From: an uncultured Clostridia bacterium
GTDB lineage: Bacteria > Bacillota > Clostridia > Lachnospirales > CAG-274
Length of the DNA: 64,000 bases
Direction: 5' to 3'
Assembly (NCBI GenBank): GCA_947632615.1
Contig: CANRPW010000009.1
Span: 26,627 to 90,626 of the forward strand
This document shows positions 25,695 to 33,969 of this stretch, piece by piece. Under the pieces are notes generated by a model. The model ran no database searches, was not told the DNA's origin, and saw only the letters and a list, made by a program, of their open reading frames with translations. The first letter of the stretch is position 1; every line of letters begins with the position of its first letter. A program made the translations under genes and the position numbers.

Positions 25695-26399
25695 ATGGAT
25701 TATACAATTCTTGTAGTAGATGATGAAGAAAGTATTGTTAATATAATAGAATATAATCTTAAAAAAGACGGCTATAATGTTATAAAAGCGTTCAACGGAG
25801 AGGACGGGCTTGCGGCAGCGACTACCAAAAACCCCGATCTTGTTATACTTGATATAATGATGCCTAAAATGGACGGCTATGAGGTTTGCCGCAGGCTGAG
25901 AACTACCAGCGATGTGCCTATTATAATGCTTACTGCAAGGGCTGACGAGGTGGATACTGTAATAGGGCTTGAAATGGGCGCAGACGACTATGTAACCAAG
26001 CCCTTTAAAACAAGAGAGCTTCTTGCAAGAGTAAAGGCCAACCTCAGACGTAAGCAGGGCAATATGGAAGTATATAATAAGCAAAATGTAAGCGCTTCAA
26101 CGGATGTATTTAAAGACCTTACAATAGATTATGACCGCTATGAGGTGACTAAGGGCGGAGAGACCATCAACCTTACCCTCAGGGAATATGAGCTTCTTTC
26201 ATTCCTCACCAAAAATAAAAAACAGCCCTTTACAAGAGAGGCTTTGCTTGAAAAGGTGTGGGGCTATGAATATTACGGCGGCGATGCAAGATCCGTTGAC
26301 GTTACTGTAAGAAGACTCAGAGAAAAGATAGAGGACGACCCCGGCAAGCCCAGATATATAATTACTAAAAGAGGCATAGGATATTATTTTGCAGGATAA
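25695..26399 (+). CDS. walR: OmpR/PhoB-family response regulator, WalR-like
   Basis: 234 residues: receiver domain with the acidic pocket VVDDEE, phospho-acceptor Asp53 (LVILDIMMP), Thr in MLTARAD and Lys in VTKPF; C-terminal winged helix with LTLREYELL and SVDVTVRRLREKIEDDP. Pairing with a PAS/HAMP histidine kinase suggests WalR, the essential cell-wall regulator, but the yycHIJ genes are absent, so PhoP/PhoR is the alternative. Two palindromes (26411-26549) lie between it and its kinase. Confidence 0.88.
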   Translation: MDYTILVVDDEESIVNIIEYNLKKDGYNVIKAFNGEDGLAAATTKNPDLVILDIMMPKMDGYEVCRRLRTTSDVPIIMLTARADEVDTVIGLEMGADDYVTKPFKTRELLARVKANLRRKQGNMEVYNKQNVSASTDVFKDLTIDYDRYEVTKGGETINLTLREYELLSFLTKNKKQPFTREALLEKVWGYEYYGGDARSVDVTVRRLREKIEDDPGKPRYIITKRGIGYYFAG

Positions 26400-26410
26400 A
26401 AAAGCTCCGA

Positions 26411-26457
26411 TGGGTTCGCTTATCAACTCGCCTTTGGCGAATCGATAAGCAAACCCA
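26411..26457. repeat. Palindrome, 22-bp arms with three transitions
   Basis: Arms 26411-26432 and 26436-26457 around TTT; three positions differ by transition only, retaining G-T pairs on one strand. Starts 11 bases after the walR stop. Confidence 0.88.
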
Positions 26458-26464
26458 CGGGTCG

Positions 26465-26549
26465 GGGGCGAGGGGAAACCGGCTGAGAAAGCCCGCGGAA
26501 ACCCCCTTGGGGTTTCCGCGGGCTTTCTCAGCCGGTTTCCCCTCGCCCC
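26465..26549. repeat. Long perfect palindrome, 41-bp arms, inside the walR-walK operon
   Basis: Arms 26465-26505 and 26509-26549, perfect, loop CTT. Flanked by GTC / GAC which nearly extend it. A short direct repeat TTGCAGG occurs on both sides of the two palindromes (26389-26395 and 26583-26589). Confidence 0.95.
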
Positions 26550-26596
26550 TGACATCCCGCAGGTTTATTGGCGTAAATTTTATTGCAGGTGAAAAA

Positions 26597-28375
26597 ATGA
26601 GAAGTATTCGTTGGAAATTGGTATTTATGTACCTAACATTAGTGTTTATAGTTATGCTTATAAGCGGTACATTTATTATTTTAAGAATAAACAATCAGGA
26701 AATAAAAAATGCCGAGGACGAGCTTTCGGGGTGTGCGGAATATATAGAGGAACAGATAGTTGACAGATATGACGACCCAAAGGATTTTCAGGAGGCATTC
26801 TTACAGCTTTTTATCACAAGCTCTTCCCTGAGAAATGTTCAGGCGAACATAATAGACAACAACGGCGAAACGATAGCCTCTTCCACGGTGGACTCTTCAA
26901 GGCAGCTTATAACATATAATAATTCTGCCGTAATATCGGCTCTTGCGGGAAGTAAAGCCTTTGACGCCAATACAAAAAGCATTGACTCAAACTCTCAGGT
27001 GAAAAGATGGCTGTCTTATGCTTTGCCCGTAGTTGATAATGCCGGCGGCGTGGAATATGTAATATATGTTCAGATGGATGCATCGGGCATAACCTCAAGC
27101 CTTATGCAAACAGCCTCCACGATTTTTGTGTCTGTTTTGCTGGCGCTTTTGCTCACCTGTGTTATTGCGCTTATTTTTGCAAATACCATCACAAGCCCAA
27201 TAGCCCTTTTGACGAGAAAGGCAAACCAGCTGGCTAAGGGCAAGCTGAACAGCCGTATAAGCATTATGAGCAATGACGAGATAGGTCAGCTTTCACGCAG
27301 CTTTAACCACATGGCAAGCGAGCTTAAAAAAACCGTCAGCGAAATGGAAAACGAAAACAGAAAGCTGGAAGTTCTTTTGCACAACATGACCGACGGCGTG
27401 CTTGCCTTTGACGAAAGAGGCTTCCTTATACATGCAAACAGCCTTTGCTATGAAATGCTGGATATTGACCAGTTTAAAATATCTCTTGACTGGTTTTTGA
27501 ATAAGGTTGGGGTGGAACGCTCCGACCTGCTTGCCAATACCATAACGGAAGTCGTGGTAGAAGAACGCGGAAAATATATAAATGTTGCCATAATACCTTA
27601 TGAAAGCGAAAGAAATAACATTAACGGCGTTGTTGCCGTTCTTTCGGACATCACAAAGCACAGAGAGCTTGACGATATGCGAAAGGAATTTGTGGCAAAT
27701 GTTTCTCACGAAATCAGAACGCCCCTTACAACAATAAAAAGCTATGTTGAGACGCTTCTTGACGGAGCCATTGAAGATAAAGACACAGCCTACGATTTTC
27801 TTCACGTTATAGATGATGCAACAGACAGAATGTCACTGCTTGCAAGCGACCTTCTTGCACTTTCAAGACTTGACACAAACACCATCAGCTTTGATATGCA
27901 AAAGCTCAATTTGCGGCAGATAGCAGATAACTGTATCAAACAAAATATAATAACTGCCAAAAACAGCAACCACGATATCAGGCTCATTCCGCCGTCAAAA
28001 AATGATTATTTTATATATGCCGATGAAGCAAGAATAAGCCAGATAATAAACAATATAATAGGCAATTCTATAAAATACAGCGGAGACGGAGCCGACATAA
28101 CACTGAAGCTTTCCAGCGGTAAGTCGAAGCACTATCTTGAGATAAGCGATAATGGCGTAGGCGTTGAAGAAAAAGAGCTTAAGAGAATATTTGAAAGGTT
28201 TTACCGCATAGACAAGGCAAGAAGCAGATCTATGGGAGGAAACGGCTTAGGACTCTCCATCGCAAAGGAGCTTACGGAAGAAATGGGAGGAACGATCACT
28301 GCCTATTCTTCACCCGGCGAGGGCTTTACAATGATGCTTGCCTTCCCCAAATATAAAGGACAAAAAACAAAATAA
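26597..28375 (+). CDS. walK: Sensor histidine kinase, WalK-like
   Basis: 592 residues: TM1 (about 12-32), extracellular sensor domain (33-170), TM2 (about 172-195), HAMP, PAS (starting near HNMTDGVLAFDE), HisKA with FVANVSHEIRTPL (phospho-His near 370) and HATPase with N box NIIGNSIKYS, G boxes DNGVGV and GGNGLGLSIAKEL. The frame extends back into the palindrome to 26507, but GCAGGTG precedes the ATG at 26597 and TM1 follows it directly. It sits 198 bases from walR. Confidence 0.92.
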   Translation: MRSIRWKLVFMYLTLVFIVMLISGTFIILRINNQEIKNAEDELSGCAEYIEEQIVDRYDDPKDFQEAFLQLFITSSSLRNVQANIIDNNGETIASSTVDSSRQLITYNNSAVISALAGSKAFDANTKSIDSNSQVKRWLSYALPVVDNAGGVEYVIYVQMDASGITSSLMQTASTIFVSVLLALLLTCVIALIFANTITSPIALLTRKANQLAKGKLNSRISIMSNDEIGQLSRSFNHMASELKKTVSEMENENRKLEVLLHNMTDGVLAFDERGFLIHANSLCYEMLDIDQFKISLDWFLNKVGVERSDLLANTITEVVVEERGKYINVAIIPYESERNNINGVVAVLSDITKHRELDDMRKEFVANVSHEIRTPLTTIKSYVETLLDGAIEDKDTAYDFLHVIDDATDRMSLLASDLLALSRLDTNTISFDMQKLNLRQIADNCIKQNIITAKNSNHDIRLIPPSKNDYFIYADEARISQIINNIIGNSIKYSGDGADITLKLSSGKSKHYLEISDNGVGVEEKELKRIFERFYRIDKARSRSMGGNGLGLSIAKELTEEMGGTITAYSSPGEGFTMMLAFPKYKGQKTK

Positions 28376-28381
28376 AAATAT

Positions 28382-28420
28382 ATGCCGCAGACAGGAACTA
28401 ACCCTATATGCGGCATTTTT
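28382..28420 (+). terminator. Probable terminator after walK
   Basis: ATGCCGCA / TGCGGCAT arms with a 19-base loop followed by TTTTT. The loop is long, so strength is uncertain. Confidence 0.55.
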
Positions 28421-28435
28421 GTGTCAAAAAAATAT

Positions 28436-29257
28436 TTATGACGTAGTTTCTGTAGTCTCCTTTAAATATTGCCTGCCCTCGTGATCCATATAATAATCCC
28501 CTCTGAGCACAAGCTCGCTTATAGGCACAAGCTCATACCCCTTATCTTTAAGCCCCTTAATAATGGTGTCAAGGCAGTCCGGCGTATATTTGGTATCATT
28601 GTGAAACAAAATAATAGACCCCGGGCCCAAATGCTTGTGATTTAAGACCTGATTTATCTCGTGCTCCGTCCCATGCTCCTGCCAATCCAAGCTGTCGATG
28701 TCCCATTGTATAGCATAATAGCCACATTCTTTGGCGGCGGAGAGGACGGTAGAGTTGTATTCGCCGTAGGGTGGGCGGTATAGCTCCATGTCTATGCCTA
28801 AAAGGTCTTTTACCTTGTTGTGGGCTTTCATTATTTCCTCTTTGTTTTGCTCGAGAGAAAGCTGAGCGCCGTGGGGGTGGGTGGCAGAGTGATTGCCTAT
28901 GTCGTGACCGCCCTCATACATCTTTTTGACCTCCTCGGGATATTTGTCCACCCAATATCCGCAAAGAAAAAATGTCGCCCGCACATCATTTTTTTCAAGT
29001 ATGTCTAAAATAGTGTCAGTGTCGTCTGCTCCCCAGGCGGCATCGAAGGAGATGGCGATTTTGTTGTCGTTTCGGTTTACGCAGTAGATGGGGAGAGGCT
29101 TTTTGGCGACGGAAACGGGGACGGAGGGGGAGAGGGAGAGGGCTAATGGGCGAACGCCTAAAAAACCTGCCAGACAGATGGCTGCAATGAGCAGAATATA
29201 GGTTAGGACAGGTTTTTTGGCGAGAGCTTTAAATAAATTTTTAAGTTTTGTTTTCAT
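28436..29257 (-). CDS. Polysaccharide deacetylase, PdaB-like, membrane-anchored
   Basis: NodB-domain carbohydrate esterase (CE4), probably acting on peptidoglycan or a related wall glycan. Seen: TM segment near residues 19-40, motif 1 SFDAAWGADDT, motif 2 HDIGNHSATHPH, RPPYGEYN and LFHND. 273 residues from the ATG at 29255-29257, with AGGAG 9 bases ahead. The SFDAAWG form is typical of the sporulation-type PdaB group. A truncated copy lies at 33.3 kb. Confidence 0.93.
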   Translation of the reverse strand: MKTKLKNLFKALAKKPVLTYILLIAAICLAGFLGVRPLALSLSPSVPVSVAKKPLPIYCVNRNDNKIAISFDAAWGADDTDTILDILEKNDVRATFFLCGYWVDKYPEEVKKMYEGGHDIGNHSATHPHGAQLSLEQNKEEIMKAHNKVKDLLGIDMELYRPPYGEYNSTVLSAAKECGYYAIQWDIDSLDWQEHGTEHEINQVLNHKHLGPGSIILFHNDTKYTPDCLDTIIKGLKDKGYELVPISELVLRGDYYMDHEGRQYLKETTETTS

Positions 29258-29410
29258 ATGGAACAACTCCTGTTTTTATTATAATAGTATTCTTGGTAAA
29301 TATTATATATTTCTTTATTTTGTAAAAAGTGTTTTTTGCAAGCTCAGGGATCTATGGGGTGATATAGTATGAATTACAGATTGGTTTAAGCTTATTTATA
29401 TAAATAGAAG

Positions 29411-29811
29411 AAACAACAAAACAAAATAAATTAATTTTATACACAACTTTAATATTCATAAAAATTTTTATGGATAAATAGGGTAAAATTTATAAAATAT
29501 ACTGTAAACTTAATTGACTTTATGTACAATTTATGCCAACAAAAAATCAAAAAATACCCCTTTTTGACAATTATAAAAAGGGGTTTTCATTGGTGTGCCC
29601 CAAAACATATAAAATCAACGGGTCAATGAGAAGGGCGGCGTTTTCGGACACCCGGCGCTGCTTGGGGAAAATATTTATATTAACTGGTGCAGATATAGCC
29701 GGAATGTGGTTAGTTCGGTTGTTTCGGCTTATCTGTTAATTTTATGGAAAGGGTAAATGAATAACCGGCTGCTTTTGCGGTTAAACACTTATTATCGGGG
29801 TGAAGAGAAGA
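29411..29811 (+). promoter_or_regulatory. Orphan copy of the surface-protein leader (copy 1)
   Basis: About 400 bases closely match 43711-44128, the leader of the first giant surface gene. The -35 TTGACT (29514-29519) is kept but the -10 reads CAACAA (29537-29542) instead of TAACAT. Predicted stems: GCGGCGT 29635-29641 with GCGCTGC 29655-29661; AGCCG 29697-29701 with CGGCT 29725-29729; TAACCG with CGGTTA near 29762-29783. A 68-codon frame at 29533 lies inside it and is not conserved in the other copies. The part 29258-29410 shows no gene. Confidence 0.8.
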
Positions 29812-29871
29812 ATGTCATTAAAATTTTCTGCCCTGCGCCCTTCGGTCGGCGGACAGATTTTTACGGATTGA
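29812..29871 (+). pseudogene. Truncated start of a surface-protein gene
   Basis: The orphan leader leads into ATG TCA TTA AAA, identical to the first four codons of the gene at 44129, then diverges and stops after 19 codons. Consistent with a deletion of the rest of the gene; the RBS-like GGGGTGAAG is retained. It overlaps the convergent HTH gene by 11 bases. Confidence 0.6.
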
Positions 29872-30298
29872 TGATTGTTTTTTCTTTCATTTCAAAAAGA
29901 AGGTCGTCGCACTGTTGAAGGCTCAGCTTGTTTTTAAGGGCAAATATAATGATGCTGTCTCTTCTGTTCCGGGAATAAAGCTCTCCTTCGCTGGCGATTT
30001 TAAGAAGTCTTTGGGCATCCTGCAATTCAAGACCCAAGCCGAATATAAGCTGAATAAGCTTGTCTCTCGAAGGATTTTTCCTGACTCCCGAAAAAATCTG
30101 ATAGCCGTATATGCTGTCAAGTTTTGAGCGTTTTATTGCTTCATTTTTGGAAATGTCATATTTTTCAAGAAGTCCCTCCAGATATTCCGAAAGGTCAGCC
30201 TCTATCATTTCATCAGCATTTTCCTCCAAATAGTCGCTTATATTTTCGTGATTTTCCAATATTTTCAAAAGCTCGTCTGTGGTTTTTTGAATATCCAT
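29861..30298 (-). CDS. HTH-type protein paired with a Ser/Thr kinase
   Basis: 145 residues with an acidic N-terminal helix region (1-50) and a lambda-repressor-like HTH: DISKNEAIKRSKLDSIYGYQIFSG aligns with the XRE pattern, followed by NPSRDKLIQLIFGLGL and AQRLLKIA. The divergent kinase is 66 bases away, and the pair recurs in Clostridia in my recollection, so it may be a kinase substrate or its regulator. Start behind AAGGAGGCGG. Confidence 0.75.
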   Translation of the reverse strand: MDIQKTTDELLKILENHENISDYLEENADEMIEADLSEYLEGLLEKYDISKNEAIKRSKLDSIYGYQIFSGVRKNPSRDKLIQLIFGLGLELQDAQRLLKIASEGELYSRNRRDSIIIFALKNKLSLQQCDDLLFEMKEKTIINP

Positions 30299-30364
30299 AT
30301 TTACCGCCTCCTTAAATTATGATATAATATTAAAAGCAAAAAATCAATATGCAGGAGATAAAAA

Positions 30365-31429
30365 ATGACAATGTTTGCAGACCAATATGAGCTTGAACAG
30401 TATAAAGCGCTTGAAAATCTTGACAAAAAAGGAAATGTCAGCCTTGCAAAAGACATAAGAGACAACAGCCTTTGGGTAATAAAAAAAATATCCGAAAGCG
30501 CAGCCGAAATATACAGGCGCATCATAGGAATAAACTGTGAAAGTCTGCCCTATATAAGGGGTGTGCTGGGAGCAGACGGTAATTATTATGTGATAGAAAA
30601 GTATGTTGAGGGTACGGAGCTTATAAAAATTATAGAGGAAAAGAAAAGTTTGCCCGTACATATGGTTACATACATAATGAAGGATATATGCGATGCCATG
30701 CACATACTCCATTCAAGAGGAATAATACACAGAGACATAACACCCTCAAATATAATAATAACAAATAAGGGCAAAGCCGTACTTATTGATATGGGCATAT
30801 CCCGCATAAAAAAGAACAATGTCTCCCACGACACATTTGTGCTTGGCACAGCGGGCTATGCCGCTCCCGAACAGTTCGGCTTTGCTCAGACCGACGTTAC
30901 GGCAGATATATACGCCTGCGGAGTTATAATGAATGTTATGCTTACGGGGAGGCTGCCCGCCGATGAAAAATACAGCGGCAAAATTGACTATATAATAAAC
31001 CGCTGTATTAGTTTAGACCCTAAAGAGCGCTATCTCTCGGCAGGAGAGCTTAAAAGAGCCCTCATACGCTCCGAGGGCTTTATGGGCAGAGCCACAGACT
31101 GCCTGGGCAGGCTTCCGGGCTTCGGTGGCGGAGGCCTCGAAAGGTCTGCCGCTGTTCTTGTTTATACGGCAGCCGCTCTTTTTGCCGCTCTTGCCCTTCT
31201 GAGCCTTGCCCTTCTGGGAGATATGAAGGACTTTTTAATGTATGCCCTGTTATGCCTGTTTGTTGTTCTTCTTCCTTTTTTTATTGCGGGAAATTATCTG
31301 GGCTATATTGACAGAATATCTTTTCTGAAAAACCGCAGCAGAAGGTTCAGACAAGTTCTGTGTTATGCTCTTGCCTTCTGCGAATTTACTCTGAGCCTGT
31401 ATTTTATACTCTATTTTTTTGACAAGTAA
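30365..31429 (+). CDS. Membrane-bound Ser/Thr protein kinase
   Basis: 354 residues. Kinase domain about 1-235: VIKK (beta-3 Lys near 40), catalytic loop HRDITPSN near 121, DMG in place of DFG (LIDMGISR near 141), and GTAGYAAPEQFG activation segment. After a linker, two hydrophobic segments (about 262-312) and a last one near the C terminus place it in the membrane with the kinase inside. No PASTA repeats, so it is not the PrkC/IreK-type wall sensor. The next gene is a membrane protein 11 bases away. Confidence 0.9.
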   Translation: MTMFADQYELEQYKALENLDKKGNVSLAKDIRDNSLWVIKKISESAAEIYRRIIGINCESLPYIRGVLGADGNYYVIEKYVEGTELIKIIEEKKSLPVHMVTYIMKDICDAMHILHSRGIIHRDITPSNIIITNKGKAVLIDMGISRIKKNNVSHDTFVLGTAGYAAPEQFGFAQTDVTADIYACGVIMNVMLTGRLPADEKYSGKIDYIINRCISLDPKERYLSAGELKRALIRSEGFMGRATDCLGRLPGFGGGGLERSAAVLVYTAAALFAALALLSLALLGDMKDFLMYALLCLFVVLLPFFIAGNYLGYIDRISFLKNRSRRFRQVLCYALAFCEFTLSLYFILYFFDK

Positions 31430-31440
31430 AGGAAATCGCC

Positions 31441-31968
31441 ATGCTTTATATTAAACGACTTTACGCCCTTTTTTCTTCTGCCTCAATGGTACTGTTCTGC
31501 TTTGCGCCCATCTGCAAGGACATCTATCTGACTTCGGCAAGACCCTTTTCTCTGTGGGAAATATTCGGCGCATATATACTCCTTATACCCTTTATTGCCG
31601 TCCTCAATACCCTTTTTGACGGCCTTCTTTTTATGCGCTTTAAATTTAATTTCGTACTGGGAGAGCTTTGGTTTATAATGCTTTTTTATATATACTGCCG
31701 CCTCGATGTATACGGCTTTACTCCACTATATATGAGTGCCCCTTTTTATATGGCATTTATACCCGCCATAATAATTTCAGCTCTTGCCCTGAGTATAAGA
31801 GACTGCGACGGCTCAGGAATGTCCTGCATAACGAAATACGATTTTGTGTGGCTTATATTCTTTGGGGTTTTGGGAATTCTTACAATTATAAGATGTATAA
31901 TTATGAAAAATGATATTTCCTCCCTTTATGCCTTTGACGACATAATTTCAAAGGCTGTTTTGGGATAA
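31441..31968 (+). CDS. Polytopic membrane protein after the kinase
   Basis: 175 residues with about five hydrophobic segments (for example IFGAYILLIPFIAVL and FVWLIFFGVLGILTII). No family recognised. The 11-base gap puts it in the kinase transcription unit, and it may be a partner or target of the kinase. Confidence 0.75.
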   Translation: MLYIKRLYALFSSASMVLFCFAPICKDIYLTSARPFSLWEIFGAYILLIPFIAVLNTLFDGLLFMRFKFNFVLGELWFIMLFYIYCRLDVYGFTPLYMSAPFYMAFIPAIIISALALSIRDCDGSGMSCITKYDFVWLIFFGVLGILTIIRCIIMKNDISSLYAFDDIISKAVLG

Positions 31969-32065
31969 AAAATTATTTTACAATACCTTCCATATTATGC
32001 TGCAAGCATAGTACAATAAAAATTTTTTTTGGTAGAATAAAGAAAAAAACAGGGAGGTATTTTCT

Positions 32066-32779
32066 ATGAAAAAAACTGTATCATTAATTTTAGGTTCATT
32101 ACTTGCTTTAAGCCTGTGTTTTTCCGCTTATGCGGCAACGGATACAGGTGAAAGAATGGTAACAAAAGCAGAGCTTGAGGCTGCGGGTAAAGGCCCCGAC
32201 TCCGTAAACTGGCGTTATCAGGAGGACTATCTTGCAAATAAGCCCATTCCCGAATCTATGCTTATATATAAGTCCAAAACAGCCCCCGCCGCTGCTCCCG
32301 CCGTTTCTGCCACAGGTGAAAAAATGGTAACCAAGTCAGAGCTTGAGGCTGCGGGTAAAGGCCCCGACTCTGTAAACTGGCGTTATCAGGAGGACTATCT
32401 TGCAAATAAGCCCATTCCCGAATCTATGCTTATATATAAGTCCAAAACAGCCGCTGCCGCTGCTCCCGCTGTTTCTTCCACAGGTGAAAAAATGGTAACC
32501 AAGTCAGAGCTTGAGGCTGCGGGTAAAGGCCCCGACTCCGTAAACTGGCGCTATCAGGAGGACTATCTTGCAAATAAGCCCATTCCTGAGTCAGCACTTA
32601 TTTACAAGCCCAAGGCTTCATCTTCATCATCTTCATCATCCAAATCAACCTATACGCCAAGCAGTAAGGGTCTTCTGGGAGATATTTTAAGTCCGATATC
32701 CGATCCTCTCACAAGTACGTTTGACGCTATATTCGGAAAAGGTGCGGCTGAAAACTATCTGAAATACGGTCATGTATAA
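32066..32779 (+). CDS. Secreted protein with three 56-residue repeats
   Basis: 237 residues: signal peptide (cleavage after SAYA, residue about 23), three near-identical 56-residue repeats, a Ser-rich spacer and a C-terminal domain ending in KYGHV. Each repeat holds MVTKSELEAAG, GPDSVNWRYQEDY and NKPIPES, followed by an Ala/Pro linker. No family recognised and no anchor. The repeat core suggests a binding or fibre module. Strong RBS GGGAGG. Confidence 0.82.
   Translation: MKKTVSLILGSLLALSLCFSAYAATDTGERMVTKAELEAAGKGPDSVNWRYQEDYLANKPIPESMLIYKSKTAPAAAPAVSATGEKMVTKSELEAAGKGPDSVNWRYQEDYLANKPIPESMLIYKSKTAAAAAPAVSSTGEKMVTKSELEAAGKGPDSVNWRYQEDYLANKPIPESALIYKPKASSSSSSSSKSTYTPSSKGLLGDILSPISDPLTSTFDAIFGKGAAENYLKYGHV
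32147..32650 (+). repeat. Tandem 168-bp coding repeat, three copies
   Basis: The unit starts at 32147, 32315 and 32483 (GGTGAAA..ATGGTAAC), exact period 168 bases. Long stretches are identical between copies, so slippage or recombination could change copy number. Confidence 0.92.
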
Positions 32780-32785
32780 AAAAAT

Positions 32786-33022
32786 TTGTTTTTTCGGGAT
32801 ACTTCAAGGATAAAATATGTGTACTCTGCAAAGGTAAACTGCGGAATGTTTTTCGACACACTCCCCATCTTTATGTACATATCGCCCCAAGTAGGAGAGC
32901 AGTCACGACCTTCGGCGGGTACTTATTTATCGGTTAAAAACTCATCCTTGGGTTTAGGTATACAGGACGCAAAGAAGCTTAACAGCATGTTGTCAAGACT
33001 GAGAGAGGCATATAACAGCTAA
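32786..33022 (+). CDS. Short ORF of doubtful status after the repeat protein
   Basis: 78 codons from a TTG start with no RBS, beginning 6 bases after the repeat-protein stop. It ends in a plausible amphipathic helix (GIQDAKKLNSMLSRLREAY). It may be the tail of a decayed gene whose start is lost. No family recognised. Confidence 0.35.
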   Translation: MFFRDTSRIKYVYSAKVNCGMFFDTLPIFMYISPQVGEQSRPSAGTYLSVKNSSLGLGIQDAKKLNSMLSRLREAYNS

Positions 33023-33046
33023 GATAAGGAAAAAGGAGAAATAACA

Positions 33047-33232
33047 ATGGGAGCTATAGTAATTTTAGTATATGTTTTTATAGCATACTGGGCTGCAAAA
33101 AAGACAGTTTACAGAAGCAGAGTTATGATTGGAGATATTAACAGAATAAGGATACAGGTCATGACAGTGGGCCTTATTTTAGGTCCTTTACTGATACCTG
33201 TAGCTATTCTCAGGACTATTTTCAGGTTCTGA
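33047..33232 (+). CDS. Small membrane protein
   Basis: 61 residues: hydrophobic N-terminal segment (AIVILVYVFIAYWAA), a basic middle and a second hydrophobic segment (VGLILGPLLIPVAIL). Good RBS AAGGAG before the ATG. Function unknown; may be part of the repeat-protein unit. Confidence 0.65.
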   Translation: MGAIVILVYVFIAYWAAKKTVYRSRVMIGDINRIRIQVMTVGLILGPLLIPVAILRTIFRF

Positions 33233-33286
33233 ATTCTGAAAAGGAATATTTCAAAAAATACGACTCCATATCAAAAAGTATATTTC

Positions 33287-33315
33287 AAAAGCCCTCCCTT
33301 AAGGGGAGGGCTTTT
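33287..33315. terminator. Bidirectional terminator
   Basis: AAAAGCCCTCCC TTAAG GGGAGGGCTTTT with T-runs on both strands, 55 bases after the small membrane protein and at the end of the truncated deacetylase copy. Confidence 0.9.
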
Positions 33316-33766
33316 CTGTTGCTTCTTCATTATTTTCTTCTTTCAGAAACTGCCTTCCCTCGTGATCCATATAATAATCTCCCCTAAGTACAAGCTCGCT
33401 TATAGGCACAAGCTCATACCCCTTATCTTTAAGCCCCTTTATAATGGTGTCAAGGCAGTCCGGCGTATATTTGGTATCATTGTGAAACAAAATAATAGAC
33501 CCCGAGCCCAAATGCTTGTGATTTAAGACCTGATTTATCTCGTGCTCCGTCCCATGCTCCTGCCAATCCAAGCTGTCAATGTTCCATTGTATAGCATAAT
33601 AGCCACATTCTTTGGCGGCGGAGAGGACGGTAGAGTTGTATTCCCCGTAGGGTGGGCGGTATAGCTCCATGTCTATGCCTAAAAGGTCTTTTACCTTGTT
33701 GTGGGCTTTCATTATTTCCTCTTTGTTTTGCCGGGGAAAAAGCTGAGCGCCGTGGGGGTGGGAGGT
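33299..33766 (-). pseudogene. Truncated duplicate of the PdaB-like deacetylase
   Basis: Closely matches the C-terminal half of the gene at 28436-29257 (137 codons nearly identical from KAHNKVKDLLG on), with the C-terminal tail altered. Similarity ends sharply near 33765 within the HPHGAQL codons, so motif 1 and part of motif 2 are missing and no start signal is left. The AT-rich TIR-gene region begins right at this break. Confidence 0.85.
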
Positions 33767-33887
33767 TGTAAGAGAAGAAATAATAATATAATAAATAAAA
33801 TAATTTTTTTAGCATAATATAATAATATATAGGCATAATACACTGAAATAATTTATATATTATTTTATGTTATTATTGCAATATATA

Positions 33888-33917
33888 TTGACATCTTTTT
33901 TTGAAGCATAGTATAAT
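33888..33917 (+). promoter_or_regulatory. Promoter for the TIR gene
   Basis: TTGACA at 33888-33893 and TATAAT at 33912-33917, spacer 18. Transcription would start near 33924, inside the AGGAG that precedes the ATG at 33934, which argues for translation from 33970. Confidence 0.75.
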
Positions 33918-33969
33918 ATAAGGAGATAATATTATGGATTATTTGTATAAATGTGGAAGGAAAATTAGT

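Noticed and set aside
26507..26596. Extra N-terminal 30 codons of walK
   Set aside because: They translate the palindrome arm; the RBS and TM1 support the ATG at 26597.
29533..29739. 68-codon ORF in the orphan leader
   Set aside because: The start and frame are not kept in the other two leader copies, and it overlaps predicted RNA stems.
32147..32650. CRISPR-like array
   Set aside because: The 168-bp period is in frame in a secreted protein, and there are no spacers or cas genes.
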